DNA of 45,781 bases from Pseudomonadota bacterium (GTDB lineage Bacteria; Pseudomonadota; Gammaproteobacteria; Burkholderiales; Burkholderiaceae_F): assembly GCA_021842465.1 (NCBI GenBank), contig JAKBZN010000003.1, positions 1 through 45,781 of the forward strand, read 5' to 3'. The notes below the pieces were generated by a model. It saw only the letters and a list, made by a program, of their open reading frames with translations, was not told the origin of the DNA and made no database searches. Positions 39,015 through 45,781 of the stretch are shown one piece after another. The position numbers were made by a program, and so were the translations under genes. Positions within the stretch are counted from its first letter, which is position 1, and each line of letters begins with the position of its first letter.

Positions 39015-39654
39015 AGATCGCTTCCGCCTTCGATCCGACCTTCAACTTCGCGTAGATGCGTCGCACATAGGTGAGTACGGTGTGTCGCGAGACCGAAAGC
39101 AACGCGGCGATTTCATCCGCCGTGAAACCCTTGGTGATATATAGCAGCACTTCCTGCTCCCGCCCCGACAGGCTCACCCGCGGTGCGGGTTCCGGTGGCG
39201 CGGATGTTCGGTTCTCGCGGAAACGGACCAGAATCTGCCGCGCGATCAACGGACTGATCAGACTGCCGCCGGCATGCAGGATCCGGATCCCGTTTGCCAT
39301 GTCCACCGGGGCATCGTCCTTGATGAGATATCCCGATGCGCCGGCCTCGAGCGACCGGATGACGTCGGTCTCGTTGTCGAAGATGGTATAGACCATGATC
39401 GCGCACGCGGGCGTTTTCTCGTAGGCGGCGCGAATCACATCGATCCCGGAGCCGTCGGGCAAGCCGAGATCGACCACCAGAACGTCCGCCTGCATCGTCT
39501 TCAGCATGTGCATCGCGTCCGTGCGCGAACCCGCGACCCCCAGCAGATCCAGGTCGCCCGCGATCCGGACCGCTTCGATCAGCGTGTCCTGGAAATCGAC
39601 TTCATCCTCAACCAGGGCCACGCGGATACGGGGATCTTGCGAGAGCAATTGCAT
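38986..39654 (-). CDS. NarL/LuxR-family response regulator
   Basis: 222 residues from ATG 39654. Receiver domain (about 10-125) with acidic pocket EDE, phospho-acceptor Asp in VVDLGLPDGSGID, Thr in VYTIFDN and Lys in YLIKDD. C-terminal LuxR helix-turn-helix (about 158-215: LSGREQEVLLYITKGFTADEIAALLSVSRHTVLTYVRRIYAKL). Overlaps the kinase gene that follows. It is a DNA-binding regulator with unknown targets; the divergent SapC/adhesin genes are candidates by position. Confidence 0.95.
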   Translation of the reverse strand: MQLLSQDPRIRVALVEDEVDFQDTLIEAVRIAGDLDLLGVAGSRTDAMHMLKTMQADVLVVDLGLPDGSGIDVIRAAYEKTPACAIMVYTIFDNETDVIRSLEAGASGYLIKDDAPVDMANGIRILHAGGSLISPLIARQILVRFRENRTSAPPEPAPRVSLSGREQEVLLYITKGFTADEIAALLSVSRHTVLTYVRRIYAKLKVGSKAEAIYEARHLGIL

Positions 39655-40081
39655 TCGGTCACCTTCGGGACGGTCGAATCCGTGGGGAGCTTACGACATC
39701 CGGCTCCCCTCTTGCCGTGCACCACGGGATGACGCAGCCGCGAAGGTTCCGTCCTCGATGTCACCCGGCCCGTGTCCCCAGTTCTATGGACAGACGCCCG
39801 GATCGCACAACGCTAGGATCACAAGTCTGTTGAGGCCGCGACGTTGCACAAGGTTTCGGAGAGGCGCCGGAGTCTGCGCGTCGGATCGCCCCGATCCGGG
39901 GCGTCGTTCTCTCTCGGCTTTTCCCGTCCACTGTTGTGGATACGCCGCAAGGTTTTCCTTGACGAAGCCAGGTAGTGAGATTCAAACTCACCACCTGTCC
40001 AGGACACATTTCGGCAACCCACCGCGACCCCGACCCCCGGATCGGCGGCGGCTGCAGATGTCCTTCACCCTGGAGACATGC
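39655..40081. other. 427-base divergent intergenic region rich in inverted repeats
   Basis: No convincing gene. It contains three hairpin-forming elements: CGCCCCG-ATC-CGGGGCG (39887-39903), CAAGG-TTTT-CCTTG (39948-39961), and the operator-like AGGTAGTGAG/CTCACCACCT pair (39970-39996). It must hold the promoters of the two-component system and of the SapC-family gene. Confidence 0.6.
39970..39996. promoter_or_regulatory. Inverted repeat upstream of the SapC-family gene
   Basis: AGGTAGTGAG-N7-CTCACCACCT, 9 of 10 positions complementary, 85 bases before ATG 40082. Size and symmetry suit a dimeric regulator site (for example the adjacent NarL-type protein) or a 5'-UTR hairpin. Confidence 0.5.
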
Positions 40082-40891
40082 ATGAGCGCGAACCCGTTGT
40101 TCTATCGATCCGTGATTCCGCTGAACCGGGAGACCCACCGGGAAATCACCATCGCGGATGCCGAGAACCGGTACGGATTTGCCCGGGAAACCCATGTGAT
40201 CCCCGCGGTCGTCGATGAGTTTTCCGCCGCCCTGATGCATTTGCCCATCGTGTTCGCACCCGCCTCGCCGCATCCGAGCCCGGTTTTCCTGGTCGGCGTA
40301 CGTCCGACGCAAAACCTTTTCGTCGATCCCCTGGGACGCTGGACGGGGCACTACGTGCCGGCGTTCGTTCGGCGATATCCCTTCATGCGGGGAACCATCA
40401 ACGGCGGCGACCCGATCACCTGCGTCGATGAAAAGAGCGAACTCGTCGGTGGAACTTCCGGCGTGCGCTTATTTGATGCGGATGGAGGCGATACGCCGTT
40501 CCTGCGCAACCGCATCGAGCTGGTCGACCAGTACTACCTCTCGGCCAGGAAGACCGAGCAGTTCGTTGCGCGTATCGCCCAGCTCAGCCTGCTGCGGCAG
40601 GTGACCATCGAGACGAATGTCGGCAAGGAGGCCAGTTCGGTCATCCATGGATTCATGACGATCGACGAGGAAAAGCTCAATCATCTTCCGGACGACGACT
40701 TCATTGCCCTTCGGGATGATGGATTTTTGAGCGCGATGTATGCGCACTTGTTCAGTCTTCGTGCGCTCGACGCCTTACGCAGGATGCTTGTGGAGCGACC
40801 CGATTCCGCCGAGATTTCCCCCGAAACGGGGCTTGCCGCGGAAATGCAAGGCAACACCGGATCGAAGAAGTCCGGGAAGCAGGCGACATAG
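40082..40891 (+). CDS. SapC-family protein
   Basis: 269 residues from ATG 40082 (CTGGAG upstream); the frame is open much further but without coding character. The SapC family is named after a Campylobacter/Caulobacter surface-layer-linked protein and its role is not settled. Recognised from the start YRSVIPLNRETHREITIADAENRYGFARETHVIPAVVDEFSAALMHLPIVFAP, WTGHYVPAFVRRYPFM and LVDQYYLSARKTEQFV. No signal peptide. The gene immediately precedes the giant adhesin gene (129-base gap), which suggests a link to surface display. Confidence 0.85.
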   Translation: MSANPLFYRSVIPLNRETHREITIADAENRYGFARETHVIPAVVDEFSAALMHLPIVFAPASPHPSPVFLVGVRPTQNLFVDPLGRWTGHYVPAFVRRYPFMRGTINGGDPITCVDEKSELVGGTSGVRLFDADGGDTPFLRNRIELVDQYYLSARKTEQFVARIAQLSLLRQVTIETNVGKEASSVIHGFMTIDEEKLNHLPDDDFIALRDDGFLSAMYAHLFSLRALDALRRMLVERPDSAEISPETGLAAEMQGNTGSKKSGKQAT

Positions 40892-40936
40892 ACCGACGAC
40901 GCGAACCCGCGTCTTGCACGATCGCAGGAAGTTCCG

Positions 40937-40960
40937 GGTCCGGTTTTCGAGGGCCGGACC
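40937..40960 (+). terminator. Hairpin between the SapC-family gene and the adhesin gene
   Basis: GGTCCGG / CCGGACC, 7-bp stem, loop of 10 including TTTT. No downstream T-run; could be attenuator-like. A second inverted repeat CGCTTC/GAAGCG lies at 40980-41006, just before the adhesin ribosome site. Confidence 0.35.
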
Positions 40961-41020
40961 GGGATCCATTATTCGAAGTCGCTTCAATAACAATAACGCG
41001 GAAGCGGGACGGGGGGAGCG

Positions 41021-44000
41021 GTGGTGCGGAAGGTGACGAGGCCGATTTCGTCCGCAGGCGGCGGCAAATCCCGCCGCGCGCGGAACTCTGCGCGTCCGGT
41101 TTCCTCCGGCGCAGCGGAGCCAACGTCCTCGGCGACGGCGATTCGCAATTTGGTTCAGACGGTATTCGGCAAACCCGGAGCAATCCAGTACTCCGCGCTC
41201 GTTCCCGCAGCGTTGGCGATGTTTACCCCAGCGCGAGCCTGGGCTGCCGACCCGGTCGCCGGCGCTGCCGCGGCCCGATCGGCAATCATCGCCGATGGGC
41301 GCACCAATACCGTCGTCACGAGCATCGGCAACGTGACGAACGTCACGACCGGAACGGTCCGAAGCGGGGTGGGATACAACTCGTTTCAGAGCTTCTTCCT
41401 GGCGTATGGGGACCGGGCGAACCTCTACGTTCCGAGCGATGCCGGCATGCTGGTGAACATCGTGCGGACCGGGCCGGTGAACATCCAGGGAATTCTTACC
41501 TCGTATCGTAATGGAGCGATCGGCGGCGACGTCGTCTTCGCCGATTCATACGGATTGATCGTCGGTCGAACGGGAGTGGTGGATGTCGGCAGTTTCACGG
41601 CCATCACGCCGACGGCGGCGGTGCTCGACAGTCTCGTGGACGCCTCGGGCAAGGTCAATGGCGCGCTGACCGCGAAGTTGCTCGTCGGCGACGTGCCGTT
41701 GTCGAGCGACGGCTCGGTGGTGGTCCGCGGGGCGGTGCTCGCAAAGAATGGCGTGCGCATCTTTTCCGGCACCGTTCAGGTCGGTGAGGGCGGGTCGCAA
41801 AGCGCGAACATCGCGCAGCACGATGCATTGTTTCAGGCGACGGTGAACACGGCGGGACTGGTCGAGGGCGGAGCCATCGTGTCGTCGGGCGGCGCGATCG
41901 AGATCGTCGTGGCAAACGACGCAACCGTCAGCGGGGTCGTGCGCGCGCCTGCATCCCATGCGGGTTCCGGCGGCGTATCGATCGCTGCGGGAAGAGACGT
42001 CGGCATCTCCGGGGAGATCTCCGCCAACGGCATGGCCGGCGTGAATGCCGGCAACATTTCCGTCACCGCCGGCCACGACATCGGGATCACCGGTACGGCG
42101 GTGCTGAGTGCGGCGGGAATCGGGGCCCGATCGAGTGGCGGCGCGATTCAGGTCCGGGCCGGAAACGACCTCACGGCGGCCGATGGCGCAAAACTGGGTG
42201 TCGAGGCCGGATCGAGCGGCAACGCCGGCACGATTGACCTCAGCGCGAAGAATGCGGCGACGATCGGCAATCTCGCGCTCGACCTCGGGGCCGTCCACGG
42301 CAAGGCAGGCGCGCTGCTGATCGACCCGGGAACGATCACCGTCGACAGCACCAACGACGGCTCGTACAACAATACCAACGGCGGCACGGTTTCCCTGTCG
42401 GCAAGCCAGTCGATCACCATCGCCTCCGGCGGTGTGATCGACACGGTGGCATCGTCCGGGAACAGGAACAGCGGCGACATTTCGCTTACCGCGCCCTCGA
42501 TCGACATCCAGGGCGGTGCAACGCTCAAGGCGGGAACCGGAACGACGGCGGGAAACATCACGCTGACCGCCACCGCGAGCCCGGCGGCGCCGGCGGCGCA
42601 GATCGCGATCGGCGACGCGACCGGCGCAATCGCAACGGTCCAGGGCGGAAACATCCTTCTTCAGGCAAGTGCGACGCTTGCCGCTTCGTCCGACCACGCG
42701 ACGATCGCGATCGAAAATGCCAACGTCACCGCATCGGGTACGCTGACCGCGGAGGCCACCGCCATGGGCGGTACGACCGTCACCGGAGTTGCGGCGTCCG
42801 CTTCCGCCGACAACCTGGCATCCGTCCGATTGTTTGGCAGCGCAAACGTATCGTCGGCGGGCGATATGACCTTGTCCGCCACGTCCAAGGCGACGTCCGA
42901 GGCAACCGGACAGGTTCCGAGCCTGGTATCCCTGCCCGCCGATGCTGCGGTGGCGGTAAGCAACGTGACCAGCATCGCCACGGTCGAGGTCGGCGGATCC
43001 GCAGCCGTCAGCACGACCAACACCACCAGCGTCCTGAGCCTTACCGCCGGCAACAACGTGACGTCGAGCGCAATCGCGGACGCCTCCGGCGCAGCAGGCG
43101 GCGCGGCCGTCGCGGTCAACCTCGGCGACGTCCAGACCTCCGCAAAAATCGACGGCACGGCGACGGTCACGGCGGCTGGCGCCCTGAGTCTGGGCGGAAA
43201 GACCACGGTCGCCACGACCACCGACGCGAAGGCGTCGCAAGGAGGCGCTGCCGCCACGCCGGGAACGGGCACCGCCGCTGCGCAATACCTTACCGATCCG
43301 CGCTTTGCGCCATATCTCACCGAGGGCGGAAGCAGCGTGACCGGCGCCGCGGCGCTCGCGCTCAACAAACTCACGTCGACGACCACGGTGACGATGTCGT
43401 CCACAAAAACGGCGACCGCAGGGGGAGCGCTGTCGCTGCAAGGCACCGCGACCAACGGTTCCTCCGTCAACGCGGACGGATCGTCGGTGACTTCCGGCAG
43501 CGGAAAAGTGGGAATCGGCGCAGCGGTCGCCCTCGACCTTGCGCACGTCGCCAATGATGCAACCCTCGCCCAGAACGTGCAGGCTGCAAGCGTGCAGATT
43601 TCGGCGCTGCCGCCGGCGGCAGGAACCGCGGGTGCAAACGCCTTCGATACCAGCGCCACCTCGGGGATCGGCGCGTCCGATGTCGGCGTGGCCGGTGCGT
43701 TCGCCGCCAACCTGGTGGACAGCGAATCGATTGCGACGGTGGCGTCGGGGACGGTGACGCTGACGGGGGGCGGGTCGCTGGGGCTGAGTTCGGACGATCT
43801 GAGTTCGAGCACGGTGGCGGCGTTGCCGGCGGGCAGCGGTGCGAGCGGCGGTTCGGTCGGGGTGGGCGCGTCGGTGGGGTTGAACATCGTTGCGACGCGC
43901 TCGGAGGCGACGCTCGCCGACGGGGTGACGGTGAGCGGGGCGGGGGCGGTGTCGCTGTCTGCGCTGGGCACGCACGCGGTGAGCACGCAGGCCGACCAGG

Positions 44001-45781
44001 GTGCGGCGGGGGGCGTGGCGGTGACGCCGGTGGTGGCGGTGTCGGTGGTCAACGATCAGACGCAGGCGAGCATCGGCGCGCTGGTGGGCGGACTGACGGC
44101 GAGCGGCAACGTGACGGTCGACGCGCAGCAGACGGCCACGGAGGCCACGGGCGCGAGCGGCAGCGCGGCGGGCGGCAAGGCGGCGGTCGGAGCGGCGATC
44201 GCGGTGTCGGTGGTCAATGACACGGTGGTGGCGACGACCTCGACGAGCGTGGACTCGGGCGGGTCGGTGGATTTTGCGGCGAGCGGGGTGTCGGAGAGCG
44301 TGGCCGGTGCGACGGCCAGCGCCAGCGGCGGCAACGGCACGGGCAGCAGCAGCGGCAGTGGTGGCAGCGGCAGCGGCGGTTCGTCGGGCGTCGACGGGAT
44401 GGTGCAGGACCAGACCAATTCGGCGGAGAGCAAGGGCGCATCGGCGGGGGTGGGCAGCGCTTCGCAGCAGAGTGCCGACAGCAGCACCTCGTCGAGCGAG
44501 AACGGCCAGGGCTCGACGGGCGGGACCTCGGTGGCGGTGGCTGCGGCGGTGGGCGTGGACGTGGCGAACTCGACGGTGCAGGCGTACGTGCCGGCGGCCG
44601 TCGGGGTCAAGGCCACCAACGGGCTGTCCGTGACGACGGTCTCGAACATGGACGCGAGCACGGTGGCCGACGGCAGCCAGGTCGGCACGGCGGGCGGCAC
44701 CAACACGAGCGGCGCATCGGTCGGGGTGGGCGCGGCGGTGGCGATCACGCTGGCGCATCAGGTCAATGATGCGACGGTGGGCGGCGGCACGGCGCTGGCG
44801 GCGACGCCGACGACGATTTCCGGGGCGACGGCGGTTGGGGCGGATCAGTACGACGTCGGATCGCTGACGGTGAGCGCACTGCAGACGGACCTGGGCATCG
44901 CGTCGCCGGGGGTACCCGGATCGACGACGGCGGGGCCGGCGTCGGTGGACGCGACGCAGGGCGGGGTGAGCGGGCGCGAGGATCTCTTCGGCGCCTCGGC
45001 GACCTCGGGCGCCGGCGCGTCGGACGTGGGCGTGGCGGGTTCGCTGGCGATCGATCTGGTGGACAGCGAATCGATTGCGACGGTGGCGTCGGGGACGGTG
45101 ACGCTGACGGGGGGCGGGTCGCTGGGGCTGAGTTCGGACGATCTGAGTTCGAGCACGGTGGCGGCGCTGCCGGCGGGCAGCGGTGCGAGCGGCGGTTCGG
45201 TCGGGGTGGGCGCGTCGGTGGGGTTGAACATCGTTGCGACGCGCTCGGAGGCGACGCTGGCCGACGGGGTGACGGTGAGCGGGGCGGGGGCGGTGTCGCT
45301 GTCTGCGCTGGGCACGCACGCGGTGAGCACGCAGGCCGACCAGGGTGCGGCGGGGGGCGTGGCGGTGACGCCGGTGGTGGCGGTGTCGGTGGTCAACGAT
45401 CAGACGCAGGCGAGCATCGGCGCGCTGGTGGGCGGACTGACGGCGAGCGGCAACGTGACGGTCGACGCGCAGCAGACGGCCACGGAGGCCACGGGCGCGA
45501 GCGGCAGCGCGGCGGGCGGCAAGGCGGCGGTCGGAGCGGCGATCGCGGTGTCGGTGGTCAATGACACGGTGGTGGCGACGACCTCGACGAGCGTGGACTC
45601 GGGCGGGTCGGTGGATTTTGCGGCGAGCGGGGTGTCGGAGAGCGTGGCCGGTGCGACGGCCAGCGCCAGCGGCGGCAACGGCACGGGCAGCAGCAGCGGC
45701 AGTGGTGGCAGCGGCAGCGGCGGTTCGTCGGGCGTCGACGGGATGGTGCAGGACCAGACCAATTCGGCGGAGAGCAAGGGC
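41021..45781 (+). CDS. Giant filamentous adhesin, LktA/FhaB-like, 3' end outside window
   Basis: Open without a stop from GTG 41021 (GGGGGGAG upstream) through the last base, 1587 codons so far. The long N-terminus (about 76 residues) ends in a signal peptide (YSALVPAALAMFTPARAWA, cleaved before ADP), like the extended signals of two-partner-secretion exoproteins. A haemagglutination-activity/TPS domain follows (about 85-250: GYNSFQSFFLAYGDRANLYVP, RTGPVNIQGILTSYRNGAIGGDVVF). Then comes a long beta-helix with VGVGAAVAV / VNDQT-type repeats as in leukotoxin LktA-family adhesins. No TpsB/FhaC exporter gene is in the window. From about 43,740 codon choice shifts strongly to GCG/GTG/ACG/GGG, and a 448-codon period appears. 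The protein is presumably surface-exposed and used in attachment or aggregation. Confidence 0.88.
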   Translation, partial: MVRKVTRPISSAGGGKSRRARNSARPVSSGAAEPTSSATAIRNLVQTVFGKPGAIQYSALVPAALAMFTPARAWAADPVAGAAAARSAIIADGRTNTVVTSIGNVTNVTTGTVRSGVGYNSFQSFFLAYGDRANLYVPSDAGMLVNIVRTGPVNIQGILTSYRNGAIGGDVVFADSYGLIVGRTGVVDVGSFTAITPTAAVLDSLVDASGKVNGALTAKLLVGDVPLSSDGSVVVRGAVLAKNGVRIFSGTVQVGEGGSQSANIAQHDALFQATVNTAGLVEGGAIVSSGGAIEIVVANDATVSGVVRAPASHAGSGGVSIAAGRDVGISGEISANGMAGVNAGNISVTAGHDIGITGTAVLSAAGIGARSSGGAIQVRAGNDLTAADGAKLGVEAGSSGNAGTIDLSAKNAATIGNLALDLGAVHGKAGALLIDPGTITVDSTNDGSYNNTNGGTVSLSASQSITIASGGVIDTVASSGNRNSGDISLTAPSIDIQGGATLKAGTGTTAGNITLTATASPAAPAAQIAIGDATGAIATVQGGNILLQASATLAASSDHATIAIENANVTASGTLTAEATAMGGTTVTGVAASASADNLASVRLFGSANVSSAGDMTLSATSKATSEATGQVPSLVSLPADAAVAVSNVTSIATVEVGGSAAVSTTNTTSVLSLTAGNNVTSSAIADASGAAGGAAVAVNLGDVQTSAKIDGTATVTAAGALSLGGKTTVATTTDAKASQGGAAATPGTGTAAAQYLTDPRFAPYLTEGGSSVTGAAALALNKLTSTTTVTMSSTKTATAGGALSLQGTATNGSSVNADGSSVTSGSGKVGIGAAVALDLAHVANDATLAQNVQAASVQISALPPAAGTAGANAFDTSATSGIGASDVGVAGAFAANLVDSESIATVASGTVTLTGGGSLGLSSDDLSSSTVAALPAGSGASGGSVGVGASVGLNIVATRSEATLADGVTVSGAGAVSLSALGTHAVSTQADQGAAGGVAVTPVVAVSVVNDQTQASIGALVGGLTASGNVTVDAQQTATEATGASGSAAGGKAAVGAAIAVSVVNDTVVATTSTSVDSGGSVDFAASGVSESVAGATASASGGNGTGSSSGSGGSGSGGSSGVDGMVQDQTNSAESKGASAGVGSASQQSADSSTSSSENGQGSTGGTSVAVAAAVGVDVANSTVQAYVPAAVGVKATNGLSVTTVSNMDASTVADGSQVGTAGGTNTSGASVGVGAAVAITLAHQVNDATVGGGTALAATPTTISGATAVGADQYDVGSLTVSALQTDLGIASPGVPGSTTAGPASVDATQGGVSGREDLFGASATSGAGASDVGVAGSLAIDLVDSESIATVASGTVTLTGGGSLGLSSDDLSSSTVAALPAGSGASGGSVGVGASVGLNIVATRSEATLADGVTVSGAGAVSLSALGTHAVSTQADQGAAGGVAVTPVVAVSVVNDQTQASIGALVGGLTASGNVTVDAQQTATEATGASGSAAGGKAAVGAAIAVSVVNDTVVATTSTSVDSGGSVDFAASGVSESVAGATASASGGNGTGSSSGSGGSGSGGSSGVDGMVQDQTNSAESKG
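43712..44437 (+). repeat. Adhesin internal duplication, copy 1
   Basis: 726 bases repeated at 45056-45781 with an offset of 1344 bases (448 codons). Only two differences were seen by eye: TTG/CTG and CTC/CTG, both Leu. Confidence 0.9.
45056..45781 (+). repeat. Adhesin internal duplication, copy 2 (truncated by window end)
   Basis: Same sequence as 43712-44437 up to the last base of the window; the true repeat probably continues beyond, so the unit may be the whole 1344 bases and there may be more copies. Confidence 0.9.

Noticed and set aside
41546-45319. A very long minus-strand open frame (1257 codons) opposite the adhesin
   Set aside because: Its translation is Arg/His-rich low complexity typical of the antisense of GC-rich repeats, while the plus strand encodes a coherent signal peptide, TPS domain and beta-helix.

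Overview
This is a GC-rich proteobacterial window, most likely from a betaproteobacterium. Pointers to that are the PpsR/PpsA pair, a NifA of the oxygen-sensitive cysteine type, an Aer-type receptor, and the overall nif gene set. The core is a molybdenum nitrogenase island of about 28 kb (roughly 3.4-31.1 kb). It lies between ppsR (minus strand, ends at 2469) and ppsA (plus strand, starts at 35211), two genes that are commonly divergent neighbours. Assignments come from reading motifs and protein families by eye; no database search was run.

Layout. 1-2067: end of a TatD-family hydrolase gene, 5-formyltetrahydrofolate cyclo-ligase, and a small outer-membrane-type protein. 2079-2461: an amplified palindromic repeat lying between convergent genes. 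2469-3347: ppsR. 3548-9410: nifA, an outer-membrane protein gene with a NifA/sigma-54 promoter, modC, convergent modB-modA, and modE. 9595-14549: nifB operon (nifB, ferredoxin, A-type Fe-S carrier, nifT, a DegT-like protein, a SIR2-like protein, 2Fe-2S ferredoxin), closed by a clear terminator. 14661-15613 (minus): an unrecognised gene plus nifZ. 16038-24640: nifHDK-nifEN-nifX-DUF269-DUF683-fdxB. 24668-30860 (minus): nifV-nifW-fixABCX-nifQ and a PsiE-like gene. 31085-34918 (minus): a PAS-PAS-GGDEF-EAL protein and an Aer-like receptor. 35211-37598: ppsA. 37677-39654 (minus): a NarL-type two-component system. 40082-45781: a SapC-family gene and a very large LktA/FhaB-like filamentous adhesin that runs off the window inside a near-perfect duplication.

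How it works together. NifA (with the C-X11-C-X19-C-X4-C oxygen-sensing motif and no nifL beside it) should activate sigma-54 promoters that I can read upstream of the OMP-modC pair, nifB, nifH, the unknown-nifZ pair and nifV. Each is accompanied by TGT-N10-ACA upstream sites. ModABC/ModE and NifQ supply molybdenum; NifB, NifEN, NifX and NifV make FeMo-cofactor; NifW and NifZ help P-cluster maturation or protection; FixABCX and the four ferredoxin-type genes supply electrons. nifU, nifS, nifM, nifL and draTG are not in the window.

Most unusual points. (1) Two adjacent nifB-operon proteins, DegT-like and SIR2-like, both appear to have lost their catalytic residues. (2) An unrecognised NifA-controlled protein is translationally coupled to nifZ. 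(3) modC lacks its TOBE region and collides tail-to-tail with modB. (4) The ppsR-ppsA pair is split by the island. (5) The adhesin carries a duplication identical at protein level.
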